NCBI GenBank assembly: GCA_900469475.1
Contig: UBXG01000005.1
Coordinates: 124,001-188,000, forward strand
Length of the DNA stretch: 64,000 bases
Origin: Hyphomicrobiales bacterium
Lineage (GTDB): Bacteria > Pseudomonadota > Alphaproteobacteria > Rhizobiales > Rhizobiaceae
Direction: 5' to 3'
Each line of letters begins with the position of its first letter. The stretch's first letter is position 1. The position numbers were made by a program, and so were the translations under genes. The notes under the pieces are model-generated. The model searched no databases and was not told the origin of the DNA. It worked only from the letters and a program-made list of their open reading frames with translations. Of this stretch, positions 53,059 to 62,023 are shown piece by piece.

Positions 53059-53395
53059 CTCTGAAAATTTGCGTTTGTTTTTCCACCTGTGGACATGGGC
53101 AAAAAAGCCAATCGCCAGAGTCGGTTATGACTCCCTTCTGAATAGACGTCGGAAGAGCTTTCCACAGTGCCGTTTCCAAAATCACCGTTCAGGGGCTGGC
53201 ATGCCGGGCATGCCGCTATACACTGATTTTAAATGATGATTCGAAACGGACTTGGTAAGCCCCGGGCATGGTGGAAGCGTTAGTCTGGCAGCCGTTCAAC
53301 ATCATCCCGAGGATGTTTCCGGAGTAAAATTGTTTGCGTTCTTTCAGTGTCGAGCCACGGGAAAACTGCAACCGATCCGGTCAAGAAGGTGCTGC
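53059..53395. other. intergenic region before the YbjN-like gene
   Basis: About 340 bp holding the promoter of the YbjN-like/proC/tRNA-binding operon. Two weak DnaA-box-like TCCACA stretches (near 53082-53090 and 53159-53166) are present but not convincing. No RNA gene or coding frame with a supporting site was found. Confidence 0.5.
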
Positions 53396-53896
53396 ATGAG
53401 CCTTATGGAAATGGAAGCCGAACGACAATCGAACCCGGTCGACATGATCGAATTCGTCGCTGCCAATAACGATTGGTCGTTCGAACGGTCCGGCGAGGAC
53501 GAACTCGCCATGACCGTCGAGGGACGATGGACCGACTATCACGTCTCGTTCTCCTGGATGGAGGAGTTCGAGGCGCTGCACATAGCCTGCGCGTTCGACG
53601 TCAAGGTTCCGGATCCCCGGGTCAACGAGGTGATCAAGCTCCTGTCCTGCATCAATGGGCAGGTGCTGATGGGTCACTTCGATCTATGGCGTCAGGAAGA
53701 CATCGTTATCTTCCGCCAATCGCTTCTCTTGTCGGGTGGGGCGGAACCCACCAACCGTCAGGTGGAAGTGCTGCTTTCCAACGCGCTTGACACCTGCGAA
53801 GCTTACTATCAGGCTTTCCAATTCGTTGTATGGTCCGGCCTTGACGCGAACCGCGCCATGGAAGCCGTACTTTTTGAAACGGTAGGCGAAGCGTGA
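53396..53896 (+). CDS. YbjN-domain protein
   Basis: A 166-residue soluble protein with the YbjN/type III secretion chaperone-like fold (NPVDMIEFVAANNDWSFER, VSFSWMEEFEALHIACAFD, MGHFDLWRQEDIVIFRQSL). AAGAAGG precedes the ATG. It is one base from proC and leads a three-gene operon proC-CsaA-like. In alphaproteobacteria, YbjN-like genes are commonly next to proC. Function is unknown; in E. coli YbjN affects stress tolerance and motility. Confidence 0.85.
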   Translation: MSLMEMEAERQSNPVDMIEFVAANNDWSFERSGEDELAMTVEGRWTDYHVSFSWMEEFEALHIACAFDVKVPDPRVNEVIKLLSCINGQVLMGHFDLWRQEDIVIFRQSLLLSGGAEPTNRQVEVLLSNALDTCEAYYQAFQFVVWSGLDANRAMEAVLFETVGEA

Positions 53897-53897
53897 C

Positions 53898-54737
53898 ATG
53901 ACAGGCGAACAATCCGCCAATGCATTCGCAGCCTCCGGTCCGATCGTCCTGATCGGCGCCGGTAACATGGGCGGGGCATTGCTGACGGGGTGGCTGAAAA
54001 ACGGCGTGCCGGGATCATCCGTCATCGTTGTCGATCCAAACCCTGCCGAAGCGATGCGGAAAATGATTGCGGATGCCGGCGCAAGCCATGTCACCGAAGT
54101 TCCGAAAGGCGTGACGGCGGGGGTTCTCTTCATCGCCGTCAAGCCGCAACTGATGGACGCAGTCCTGCCGCCGTTCAAGCCGCTTGTGGGCGAGGCGACG
54201 GTCGTCGTCTCCATCGCGGCCGGCAAGACGCTCTCCGCGCTTGAAACGCATCTGGGAAAAGCGGCCATGGTGCGCGCCATGCCGAACACGCCCGCTATGG
54301 TCGGGCGTGGTGTGACGGGCGCTTTTGCCAATGCACGCGTGGGCCACCGCCAGCGGCAGCTGGTTCAAAACCTGTTGAAGGTATCCGGTCCGGTCGAATG
54401 GGTGCCCGGCGAAGCCGATATCGATTCGGTAACCGCCGTTTCCGGCAGCGGCCCGGCCTATGTCTTCTATCTCGTGGAATGCATGGCGGAGGCGGGCCGA
54501 AAGCTTGGCCTGCAGGCGGACCTCGCCATGCGGCTCGCACGGGAAACCGTCGCGGGGGCTGGTGAACTGTTGCACCAGTCTCCCGACGACGCTTCGCGCC
54601 TGCGCCAGAACGTGACCTCTCCCGGCGGCACCACAGCTGCGGCGCTGAGCGTCCTGATGGCGGAGGATGGCATGCAGCCGCTGTTCGATGAGGCCCTTGA
54701 GGCGGCGCGCAAGCGGGCACAGGAATTGGCCGGCTGA
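53898..54737 (+). CDS. proC: pyrroline-5-carboxylate reductase
   Basis: ProC performs the last step of proline synthesis, reducing pyrroline-5-carboxylate with NADPH. The 279-residue protein has the Rossmann motif LIGAGNMGGALLTGWL, then VLFIAVKPQLMDAVL, RAMPNTPAMVGRG, and the substrate/dimer signature SGPAYVFYLVECM... through TSPGGTTAAALSVL. Start one base after the YbjN-like stop indicates co-translation. Normal length. Confidence 0.96.
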   Translation: MTGEQSANAFAASGPIVLIGAGNMGGALLTGWLKNGVPGSSVIVVDPNPAEAMRKMIADAGASHVTEVPKGVTAGVLFIAVKPQLMDAVLPPFKPLVGEATVVVSIAAGKTLSALETHLGKAAMVRAMPNTPAMVGRGVTGAFANARVGHRQRQLVQNLLKVSGPVEWVPGEADIDSVTAVSGSGPAYVFYLVECMAEAGRKLGLQADLAMRLARETVAGAGELLHQSPDDASRLRQNVTSPGGTTAAALSVLMAEDGMQPLFDEALEAARKRAQELAG

Positions 54738-54757
54738 GTTTTCTATAAAGGCAGGAC

Positions 54758-55099
54758 ATGGCGGAAGAGATCACTTACGGCGATTTCGAGCGGGTGGACA
54801 TCCGTGTTGGAACGATCATCGAGGCGGAAACTTTTCCGGAAGCGCGCAAGCCCGCTTACAAGCTCAGGATCGATTTCGGGCCGGAGATCGGCATCAAGCG
54901 CTCCTCCGCGCAGATCACCGTGCACTATACGCCGGAAACCCTTGTCGGCCGGCAGGTGCTGGCGGTTGTCAATTTTCCGCCGCGTCAGATCGGTCCGGTG
55001 CGCTCCGAAGTGCTGACCCTGGGCTTCGAAGACGAATCCGGCGCGATCGTTCTGGCCGCGGTGACCCAGCCGGTGCCGAATGGCAAAAGGATGATGTAA
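54758..55099 (+). CDS. CsaA-like tRNA-binding protein
   Basis: A 113-residue single OB-fold protein of the tRNA-binding-domain/CsaA family. It shows [51 protein letters not shown] and SEVLTLGF, all family motifs. Members bind tRNA or act as protein-export chaperones. It sits 20 bp after proC in the same operon. Followed by a hairpin shared with the convergent DUF1349 gene. Confidence 0.93.
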   Translation: MAEEITYGDFERVDIRVGTIIEAETFPEARKPAYKLRIDFGPEIGIKRSSAQITVHYTPETLVGRQVLAVVNFPPRQIGPVRSEVLTLGFEDESGAIVLAAVTQPVPNGKRMM

Positions 55100-55131
55100 G
55101 CCTTTTCCCTTTCGCAATAGGAGGGGAAGGC
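55100..55131. terminator. convergent hairpin terminator
   Basis: GCCTTTTCC (55100-55108) pairs with GGGGAAGGC (55123-55131), with G-U or mismatch tolerance, between convergent genes. It has no long T-run. Confidence 0.4.
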
Positions 55132-55132
55132 A

Positions 55133-55714
55133 TCAGTGAATATCCCGTGATACCGGGTCCGTCAGGCTGAAATCGAGGAATTCCGCTTCGAAGCCTTCGC
55201 GTTGCGGCGAGCAGAGGGCCGGGCCAACCAACACTTCCTCGAGCATCGGATCGAACCAGGCGAGCCTTGCCATCCGCCATTCGCTCATGCGGTCGGTGCG
55301 GTACTGGATGAAGAGGGCGTTACCGTTGCGGGTGACCCGTGCCGACATGGCATCGAACTCGTGATCGAGGCGGAAGGCGGACCAATCGGAATTGCCATTG
55401 GTGACGACGACGCTGAAATGCCTGGCGCCGTCGGTATATTCTATCCCGCATTTCATCCAGTGCCTGGCATCATGGCGGACCATCAGGCCGGCCTGATCGT
55501 AAAGCTCGCGATAATGCCCGACGAAGGTGACTTCGGCGGTAAAATCGCCCCGGCGGGACGTTCCAAGAAAATGACCGTCGTCGCGGTGGAAGCCGTAATA
55601 GGTTTCCTGCCAGAAATCGGTCTTGTTGCCGGATTGAACGAACAGGCGTCCCTGGTTCACTTCCCACATGGGCGGCGTGTTCAACCAGTGCATGCCCTCG
55701 ATATCGATCGGCAT
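55133..55714 (-). CDS. DUF1349 domain protein
   Basis: A 193-residue soluble protein with a concanavalin-like beta-sandwich expected for DUF1349. It has the pattern FHRDDGHFLGTSRRGDFTAEVTF, YDQAGLMVRHDARHWMKCGIEY and FSLTDPVSRDI. Proteins of the family resemble glucanase-type carbohydrate-binding folds, with unclear function. It ends at the hairpin shared with the tRNA-binding gene and starts 12 bp after the kinase gene stop on the same strand. Confidence 0.9.
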   Translation of the reverse strand: MPIDIEGMHWLNTPPMWEVNQGRLFVQSGNKTDFWQETYYGFHRDDGHFLGTSRRGDFTAEVTFVGHYRELYDQAGLMVRHDARHWMKCGIEYTDGARHFSVVVTNGNSDWSAFRLDHEFDAMSARVTRNGNALFIQYRTDRMSEWRMARLAWFDPMLEEVLVGPALCSPQREGFEAEFLDFSLTDPVSRDIH

Positions 55715-55726
55715 ATGCTCTCTCCC

Positions 55727-57109
55727 TCAGGCAGGAATGCGGATGGTGGCGCGCAAGCCCCCAAGCGGGCTGTCGCCGAGCGTGACGTTGCCGCCATGGC
55801 TGCGGGCGATGTCGCGCGCGATGGCAAGGCCGAGGCCCGTGCCCGACTTGTCGAGATTGCGGGCCGAATCCAGCCGGAAGAATGGTTTGAAGACATCATC
55901 GCGCGCCGCGACGGGAATGCCGGGGCCATCATCATCGAAAATGATCGTCAGCCATTTAGCACTGTGCCTGGCTTCGACGCGGAGGCTGTTGGCATAGCGT
56001 CGTGCATTGGTGGCGAGGTTCGTCACCAGACGGTTGAATGCATTCGGTCGGACGGAGATTTCGTCATCCCCTTCAATGGAGAAGCTCATGGACTTGTCAT
56101 GCAGCGTGAAGTCCTGCCGGATCTTTTCGAGGATATCGCTGAGCTTGAATTGCCCGACATCTTCTTCGGCTTCGCCGCGCGCGAAGGCCATGTAGCCCTC
56201 GAGCATGCTTTGCATGTCCTCCACGTCTTCGCTGAGGCCGACAAGATCCGGATTTTCGCCCACAAGGGCGAGCTGCAGCTTGAAGCGGGTGAGAACGGTG
56301 CGTAGGTCGTGACTGACGCCGGAAAGCATCGCAGTGCGCTGCTCGATCTGCCGTTCGATGCGCTCGCGCATCAGGATGAAGGCAAGGCCCGCGCGGCGTA
56401 TTTCGTCGGCACCGCGGGGAGAGTAGTTTTCCAGCCGCTGGCCCTTGCCGAAGCTTTCAGCCGCCTGAGCCAGCGCCAGGATCGGGCGGATCTGGCCGCG
56501 CAGGAACAGAACGGCGATGCCGATCAGCACCAGCGAGGTGCCGACCATCCATAGAATGAAGATATGGGTGTTCGAGGCATAGGTCTGGCTGCGCTTGGCG
56601 AAGACGCGCAGCACCTTGTCCGGCAGTTTGATGCGGATTTCGACCAGACTGGAGTTGCCGACGGTATCGATCCAGAAGGGTAGATTGATCTGTTCCTTTA
56701 TCTCGTCGCTCAAAATGCCATCGAGGATCGAGAAGAAGGGCTTTTCGCGCGGCGGCGGCAATTCGCCCCCGGGTTCGATCGATATGCTGAGGTCGAGCTT
56801 TTGCCGCGCCATCTGCGTAATGGCGGAATAGTCGGCATCCTGCGGATAGGTTTGGATGATGGTGATGATGGCGGCGATGTCGCGCGTGGTGGCCATCGAC
56901 AGCCGCTGCGTCACCATCTGCCAGTGGCGCTCCATGAAGACGACGGTAACAACCGCCTGCAGAATGATCATCGGCAGGATGAAGATCAGCAATGAGCGGG
57001 CGTAGAGGCCGGTCGGCAGGATATAGCGACGCATCCAGCGCGAAAGCCAGCGCAATCCGTTGGACGGCGTGTGATCCTGGTCGCGTCTGATGGAATCGAA
57101 TGTCACCAT
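55727..57109 (-). CDS. membrane histidine kinase, HAMP type (EnvZ-like)
   Basis: A 460-residue sensor kinase. Helices at about 38-58 and 184-204 flank a periplasmic domain; HAMP follows (205-255), then the H-box SGVSHDLRTVLTR with H267. The N-box is NLATNARRYA, and ATP-binding motifs are DDDGPGIP and GTGLGLAI. The H-box lacks the Pro commonly following RT. It is 22 bp after the OmpR-type regulator gene, which follows the MarR gene, so the three likely function together. The trigger is unknown. Confidence 0.92.
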   Translation of the reverse strand: MVTFDSIRRDQDHTPSNGLRWLSRWMRRYILPTGLYARSLLIFILPMIILQAVVTVVFMERHWQMVTQRLSMATTRDIAAIITIIQTYPQDADYSAITQMARQKLDLSISIEPGGELPPPREKPFFSILDGILSDEIKEQINLPFWIDTVGNSSLVEIRIKLPDKVLRVFAKRSQTYASNTHIFILWMVGTSLVLIGIAVLFLRGQIRPILALAQAAESFGKGQRLENYSPRGADEIRRAGLAFILMRERIERQIEQRTAMLSGVSHDLRTVLTRFKLQLALVGENPDLVGLSEDVEDMQSMLEGYMAFARGEAEEDVGQFKLSDILEKIRQDFTLHDKSMSFSIEGDDEISVRPNAFNRLVTNLATNARRYANSLRVEARHSAKWLTIIFDDDGPGIPVAARDDVFKPFFRLDSARNLDKSGTGLGLAIARDIARSHGGNVTLGDSPLGGLRATIRIPA

Positions 57110-57131
57110 AATCTGATCCCGCGGGCCGATC

Positions 57132-57833
57132 TCAATCTATGCTCAGGCGATAGCCGATACCACGCACCGTCTGCAGCCAGATAGGGTTGGCAGGGTCATC
57201 TTCAATCTTGCGACGCAGCCGGTTGATCTGCACGTCGATCGTCCGCTCTCCCACTTCGGCGTCACTGCCGATGAGTTCATGGCGCGGGATCGTCTCGCCG
57301 GCGCGCTTGGCAAAGAGCAGCATGATTTCCTGCTCGCGATCGGTAAGCCGGATGAGTTCCGCGGCCTTCTTTAACTCCTTGCGGGTGAGCGAAAAGGTGT
57401 ACGGCCCGAACATGACCAGTTCGATCTTCGGGGAATCGGCGGGCGCATTGCGCCGCAGGATATTGTTGATGCGCAGCACCAGCTCACGCGGGTCGAAGGG
57501 TTTCGGCAGATAGTCATCCGCGCCGGCCTCAAGGCCGGCTATGCGGGAATCGGCTTCGGCCAGCGCCGTCAGCATGATGATCGGAATGTTCTTGATGGCC
57601 CGCAGGCTCGACGTCAGCGCAATGCCGGATTCGCCGGGCATCATCACATCCATGATGATGAGATCGAAATCGAGCCCTTCCAGCTTGCGGCGCGCTTCGG
57701 CGCCATCGGCGGCAGCCGTGACGCGGAAGCCCTTCTCCATAAGATAGCGGTTGAGGAGGGCGCGGATACGGGTATCGTCGTCCACTACCAGAAGATGTGC
57801 TGCATCATCCGAAATTGCTGCTTTTGTCGTCAT
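57132..57833 (-). CDS. OmpR/PhoB-type response regulator (PetR-like)
   Basis: A 233-residue two-domain regulator. The receiver has acidic pocket D18-D20, phosphorylation D62 in IIMDVMMPG, conserved Thr in LTALAEAD and Lys in PKPFDP. The C-terminal winged helix (EIMLLFAKRAGETIPRHEL, RTIDVQINRLRRKIE) is the DNA-binding domain. It lies between a MarR-type gene and the kinase gene. In Rhodobacter capsulatus, petP (MarR-like) and petR (OmpR-like) are adjacent; this pair looks similar. Here it has a dedicated kinase neighbour. Confidence 0.93.
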   Translation of the reverse strand: MTTKAAISDDAAHLLVVDDDTRIRALLNRYLMEKGFRVTAAADGAEARRKLEGLDFDLIIMDVMMPGESGIALTSSLRAIKNIPIIMLTALAEADSRIAGLEAGADDYLPKPFDPRELVLRINNILRRNAPADSPKIELVMFGPYTFSLTRKELKKAAELIRLTDREQEIMLLFAKRAGETIPRHELIGSDAEVGERTIDVQINRLRRKIEDDPANPIWLQTVRGIGYRLSID

Positions 57834-57909
57834 TCGATCAATCTCGATCCTGTCCTACCCGTCGGTTTCGTTGACGCATTCCATTCCGGCCCCGCAGACT
57901 GGAGTGCCG

Positions 57910-58392
57910 TCATTTTACGGTCTGCATTCCTCTCAGGAAACGCTTCACGCTTTCGCGCGTCGCTTCGGACGCGCCTTCGAATGCCCTTTCAATGCGGCGC
58001 GATTGGGGCTCGGCCAAAGCCAGCGCCAAGTCTCTGCCGGCTTGCGTCGGGTACAGCTTGCGCTGCCGCCGGTCCTCCGGACCTGCGACCTGGCGAATAT
58101 AACCCGAATCGATCAATTGTTTGAGAACCCGCGCCAGACTCTGTTTTGTGATCTGCAATGTTTCCAGAAGGTCCGCAACCGTCATGCCGGGTTCGCGGTT
58201 AACGAAATGGACGACGCGATGATGAGCCCGGCCGAAGCCGCTCTTGAGCAGAATCTGGTCCGGATCGGAAACGAAATCGCGGTAGGCGAAGAAAAGCAGC
58301 TCGATGATCTCGAAATCGATGCTTCCCGCGTTCTGCAACGGCGTGGCCAGCAGCTCCGTCTTTGCCGCATTCTGGCTCATCTGTCGTGGCAC
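57910..58392 (-). CDS. MarR-family regulator (PetP-like)
   Basis: A 160-residue MarR-type winged-helix dimer. The DNA-binding core has GFGRAHHRVVHFV, TVADLLETLQITKQSLARVL and the wing GYIRQVAGPEDRRQRKLY. The GTG at 58392 is chosen for its AGGAAAGGA site eight bases upstream; ATG at 58422 or 58380 are alternatives. Located 76 bp before the OmpR-type regulator gene. A long palindrome lies about 50 bp upstream, likely its operator. Regulatory partner of the response regulator by position. Confidence 0.9.
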   Translation of the reverse strand: MPRQMSQNAAKTELLATPLQNAGSIDFEIIELLFFAYRDFVSDPDQILLKSGFGRAHHRVVHFVNREPGMTVADLLETLQITKQSLARVLKQLIDSGYIRQVAGPEDRRQRKLYPTQAGRDLALALAEPQSRRIERAFEGASEATRESVKRFLRGMQTVK

Positions 58393-58437
58393 CGTGGCAT
58401 TTCCTTTCCTATTATGGAGCATTCGGGAAACTTCCGC

Positions 58438-58468
58438 AAAAATACGTCAGGCCTGTTGACGCATTTTT
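58438..58468. promoter_or_regulatory. 12-bp-arm palindrome, probable operator of the MarR gene
   Basis: AAAAATACGTCA (58438-58449) and TGACGCATTTTT (58457-58468) form an inverted repeat with one mismatch and a 7-bp centre (GGCCTGT). The position just upstream of the MarR start and the length fit a dimeric regulator site. Because of the A/T flanks it could alternatively be a terminator-like hairpin, but no gene ends just before it on either strand. Confidence 0.5.
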
Positions 58469-58840
58469 ACGTTGCCGCCCGGCTTCGCACAATGCCATGT
58501 TGCTCGAATGGCGCTGCTTCATGAGGAAATTAAGCGCGGTCCCAACGAAAACTCTAACATATCCTGTATTTTCGCTCACTGCCACCGGTGTTGAGACTCG
58601 GCGATTGGCCGCATGGCGAATCGGCAGATCGTCTTGGGCAAGTGGAGACGAGAGACGGACGCCTCGGGCTGGAAAGCCCTGCATATCCGACCGTCGAAGA
58701 TGGCGAAAACCCTGGAGATGTCATATTTTTCCGCTCCGCCCGGCTAGAAGCACGGTGGAGGCAGCTGTGGCCAAGCAGAATTGCGCATTGATCCGCACAA
58801 GCCGGGTCATTGCCAAGCCCGGCCTGCACGATCCGATTAT
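58469..58840. other. intergenic region with no recognised gene
   Basis: About 370 bp between the palindrome and the 3' end of the small glycine-rich protein gene. An inverted repeat GCCGGG (58802-58807)/CCCGGC (58818-58823) could be a weak terminator for that gene. Scattered short frames have no support. Confidence 0.45.
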
Positions 58841-59104
58841 TTACGCCTTGCGGCCGAGAACGGCACCGACGATTGCGGAGAGTACGCCGCCGGCAACCAG
58901 CGAGGATATGCCCTGCGCGATAAGGCCGGTAAGGGCCTCGCTGCCGATCAGGTTCAGGATCAGGCCGCCTCCAAGGCCGCCGACGGCCCCGGCGATCGTT
59001 CTCGCAACAAGATTGATCCCATCCTGCTTCAAAACGGCGCTCGCGGCGTTGCCACCGATCGCACCGGCAATCAATTGCGTAATGATAGGCCCTAGACTTT
59101 CCAT
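58841..59104 (-). CDS. small glycine-rich membrane protein
   Basis: An 87-residue protein (MESLGPIITQLIAGAIGGNAA start) made largely of Gly, Ala and Leu with two or three short hydrophobic stretches. GGGAGAAGGG before the ATG supports the start. The pattern GAVGGLGGGLILNLIG resembles glycine-zipper membrane proteins of unknown function. It is isolated between regulators and the DUF1236 protein. Confidence 0.75.
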   Translation of the reverse strand: MESLGPIITQLIAGAIGGNAASAVLKQDGINLVARTIAGAVGGLGGGLILNLIGSEALTGLIAQGISSLVAGGVLSAIVGAVLGRKA

Positions 59105-59350
59105 GACTGCCCTTCTCCCATAATTCCGGAGACGCTTCCGGATGCCCTCTCGCCGCAAACAGGTTCGATGCCAGGCAGCGGCGATAATCCCTGCTGATAT
59201 TAGAATTACATCATGCATGGATCGCTGGAAATAGAAGGGCAACTCAAACGGGAGAATTCCGCAATAATTTCAGGGGAAATCCGCGGTTTGGGCATGCGGC
59301 TGTCTGGCCGCATGTCAATTTCGCCATTTTATGCGGTCCCGTGAGGCGAA

Positions 59351-59989
59351 TCAGCGGTAGACGTAGACGATCCTGCGCGTGCCGGGATCGACCAGAACCG
59401 GCTGATGGTTCACCTCGACATAGCTGTATTGATAATCCGGAATGCGGTGCACCTCCACGCTTTGCGGGACGGTGGCGCCCACGACCAGATCACCATTCAA
59501 CCGAACCGTATCGACCGGGTTGTCATCAATATAGGTCCGGACTTCCTCAGGCGGGGTGACGGCGACCACATCGGTGCCGTTCTCATCGACCGGACCCAGT
59601 AACTGATCGTTCGGACTTGGCTGAACGCGCTGGACGCTGCCGGTCTGGACTGGGTCTGTCTGCTCATAGGTGATGGTGGGAATGCCCAGGTCATCGCGGT
59701 GGTCCTGGACGACGACCGAGGCGCCATTCTGTTCCACGCTTAGATATTGCGCATAGACCCAGCCCCGCATGCCGTTGACATCGACCCGGCACCAGCGGCT
59801 GCCCTCGACGCAGCCATCCAGAGTGACTTCGGACCCTCGTGTGGCGACGCCGACTGTGGGGAATTCCGCGCCTGGACCGGAACGAACTTCGATATCGGTG
59901 GCGGTCGTTGCGGCCATCTCGGCCTCGGCGAGACCCGCACTGCCGAGAAGGACAAAGCTGGCCAGCAACAGATTTCTTTTCAAGGACAT
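59351..59989 (-). CDS. exported SH3-domain/DUF1236 protein
   Basis: A 212-residue exported protein. A signal peptide (MSLKRNLLLASFVLLGSAGLAEA) is followed by a bacterial SH3 domain (TDIEVRSGPGAEFPTVG, WCRVDVNGMRGWVYAQYL). The C-terminal DUF1236 region shows PVDTVRLNGDLVVGATVP and QPVLVDPGTRRIVYVYR. The family is common in Rhizobiales; SH3 domains often bind peptidoglycan. AGAAGGAG is six to seven bases before the ATG. Probably an envelope stress or cell-wall protein. Confidence 0.9.
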   Translation of the reverse strand: MSLKRNLLLASFVLLGSAGLAEAEMAATTATDIEVRSGPGAEFPTVGVATRGSEVTLDGCVEGSRWCRVDVNGMRGWVYAQYLSVEQNGASVVVQDHRDDLGIPTITYEQTDPVQTGSVQRVQPSPNDQLLGPVDENGTDVVAVTPPEEVRTYIDDNPVDTVRLNGDLVVGATVPQSVEVHRIPDYQYSYVEVNHQPVLVDPGTRRIVYVYR

Positions 59990-60237
59990 TGGTTTTCTCC
60001 TTCTGTCTTGAAAGACTTCTCTTCAACGCTTCGGATGCTTCGGTGTTCCGATTGGCCAGGTGAGAGCAATGTGACAATCAATCGAAAATCAGAATAACCA
60101 TATGGAATAACTTGCCCTTCCGGAATTTCACGAGGATGGTCTTCGTTACCCGCGCCACTTTGCAGCCTACAGGGGCTGTTTTACCTGGAGTTTGCCGCTA
60201 TACCGGCGACAAGACGATCAAACAGACGAGGCGCTCC

Positions 60238-60882
60238 ATGGGCATGCTCCAGGCCGGCATCATTCCGGTGACCCCTTTCGAACAGAACTGCACCATCCTG
60301 TTCGATCCGGAGACAAAGGAGGGCGTGGTGGTCGATCCGGGCGGTGATGTCGATATCATCCTACAGACGGTGCGCGAGAACGGCCTTACTCTGAAGGCCA
60401 TCTGGCTGACACATGGCCATATTGATCATGCCGGCGGTGCCGACGAGCTGCGCGAAGCGCTCGGCATCGAGGTGATCGGTCCCCATGAAGACGACCGCTT
60501 CCTGCTCGAGGATATCGAAGCCAAGGGCAAGATGTTCAACATCAGCGGCGTGCGCAACGTCACGCCGGACCGCTTTCTGAAGGAGGGGGACAAGGTCTCC
60601 TTCGGCGAACATGAGTTCGAGGTTTTCCACTGCCCCGGCCATGCACCGGGTCACGTCATCTATGTCAACCGGAAACAGGGTTTCGCCCATCTCGGCGACG
60701 TGCTGTTCAACGGCTCGATCGGCAGAACGGATCTGCCCGGCGGCAATCACCAGCAGCTTTTGGAATCAATCCGCGACAAGGTCTTTCCGCTGGGCGATGA
60801 GGTAGGTTTCATCTGCGGCCACGGACCTGGAAGCCGTATCGGCGATGAGCGCCGCAGCAATCCCTTTCTGCGCGGATTATGA
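60238..60882 (+). CDS. MBL-fold metallo-hydrolase
   Basis: A 214-residue metallo-beta-lactamase-fold protein of the glyoxalase-II-like group. The zinc motif THGHIDHAGG carries the HxHxDH, with further ligands in CPGHAPGHV and HLGDVLFNGSIGRTD. Start MGMLQAGIIPVTPFEQN fits the family; upstream in-frame codons look noncoding. Substrate is likely a thioester or similar but not determinable. It converges on the P-loop kinase-like gene. Confidence 0.92.
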   Translation: MGMLQAGIIPVTPFEQNCTILFDPETKEGVVVDPGGDVDIILQTVRENGLTLKAIWLTHGHIDHAGGADELREALGIEVIGPHEDDRFLLEDIEAKGKMFNISGVRNVTPDRFLKEGDKVSFGEHEFEVFHCPGHAPGHVIYVNRKQGFAHLGDVLFNGSIGRTDLPGGNHQQLLESIRDKVFPLGDEVGFICGHGPGSRIGDERRSNPFLRGL

Positions 60883-60924
60883 GGAAAGCTCCGCTCGCTT
60901 GCTAGCGGCCATCCGGCCGCTTTG

Positions 60925-61443
60925 CTAACATTTCGAGAGAATATCATCGACAACGCTGGCGAGCGGCGCGGTGGCGTCAATGGTCACCGCGTTCTTCGGA
61001 ACATCCTCCTGCGTCGCGTGCAATCGCATGATGACATCTCGCTCGGCAGGCCTACCGCCAAATTCGTCTTCCGGCCTGCTGGCAAGGCGGTGCCTCAGCG
61101 TGTCCAGATCGACATTCAGAACGAAGATTTTATCGAACAGATCGATAAAGCGATCGAAATTCCGAGAGCCGCCGCAGAAGAAGGAGATCGGGTGGCTTCG
61201 ATCAGCGGCCAGGGATTTGACCTTGCCGACATCCCAAAGGTGATGTCTGTGCCCGAAGGCCACATCCGCAATGTGCTTCCGAAGGGCATAAGCATCCAGC
61301 GGTTCACCCGTCTTCGGATCGCCCTTATAGGCCAATTCCCGGTCACCATGGATCACATGATGCCCGCGCCGCTGCAGTTCGGCGGCAACAGCGGTCTTGC
61401 CGGTTCCTGAAACACCTTCGATCAAATAGTTCTTGATGCCCAT
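60925..61443 (-). CDS. small P-loop kinase-like protein
   Basis: A 172-residue P-loop NTPase starting MGIKNYLIEGVSGTGKTAV, with Walker A GVSGTGKT at residues 10-17. The body resembles nucleoside or shikimate kinases in size, with lid-like HGDRELAYKG and LVDLDTLRHRL-like segments, but no full signature. The start omits eleven upstream codons that lie beyond the family motif. Cytoplasmic; substrate unknown. It is next to the BA14K gene. Confidence 0.82.
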   Translation of the reverse strand: MGIKNYLIEGVSGTGKTAVAAELQRRGHHVIHGDRELAYKGDPKTGEPLDAYALRKHIADVAFGHRHHLWDVGKVKSLAADRSHPISFFCGGSRNFDRFIDLFDKIFVLNVDLDTLRHRLASRPEDEFGGRPAERDVIMRLHATQEDVPKNAVTIDATAPLASVVDDILSKC

Positions 61444-61494
61444 TTGAAAGCGGTGCCTTGGTTCCTGCATTCTCATGCGGGGGTACGGTCGAAA

Positions 61495-61932
61495 TCAATC
61501 GGCCGTGCAGAAATGGCGCATGCCGTCATAGCCGGCATAGGTGCCGGAGCGGCTGTCGAAGCTTCTATAACGGTCGTAGCAATAACGCATCCACGCCGGC
61601 GACCAGGGACGCAGGCCATATGCCGGCGGCGGCGCGTAATAACTGACGTCACGCTCGACATAAACACGGCGCGGCGGTGGACGATAATAATAGGCCGGAG
61701 GAGGCGCATCGTAGTCCGGATCGACATAGGCCGGGGCCGGCTCGACGTAGCGCGGCTGGCTGGCAATGGCGGAGCCGACGATCAAGCCGGTTGCAAGCCC
61801 CGCAGCGCCGAGCGCCCAACCATCGCGGTTGTGATGGCGCCAATATTCATCGGCGGAAGCAGCGCTCATCGAAGCGACTGTCACCGCCGCGGCGACAGCG
61901 GACATGACGAGCGTTTTGCCGAGTATGGTCAT
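61495..61932 (-). CDS. BA14K-family exported protein
   Basis: A 145-residue exported protein with signal peptide (to about residue 28, MSAASADEYW) and a hydrophobic segment WALGAAGLATGLIVGSAIA. A Pro/Tyr-rich middle is followed by the BA14K motif (WMRYCYDRYRSFDSRSGTY) with paired Cys. Brucella BA14K is an immunoreactive lectin-like surface protein. The Tyr-rich linker is typical. Its role here is likely envelope structure. Confidence 0.92.
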   Translation of the reverse strand: MTILGKTLVMSAVAAAVTVASMSAASADEYWRHHNRDGWALGAAGLATGLIVGSAIASQPRYVEPAPAYVDPDYDAPPPAYYYRPPPRRVYVERDVSYYAPPPAYGLRPWSPAWMRYCYDRYRSFDSRSGTYAGYDGMRHFCTAD

Positions 61933-62023
61933 TGGCCTGTCCTCTAACGGAGGCGGGATAAAAATCAGTCCCGCTCTTTCATGGAAGGCAAATTATATGG
62001 GGCAAACTGAATGCAGACTGAAT

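Noticed and set aside
53059..53200. DnaA-box-like TCCACA stretches suggesting a replication origin
   Set aside because: Only two weak matches (about seven of nine bases by eye), no AT-rich unwinding region and no origin-linked genes nearby.
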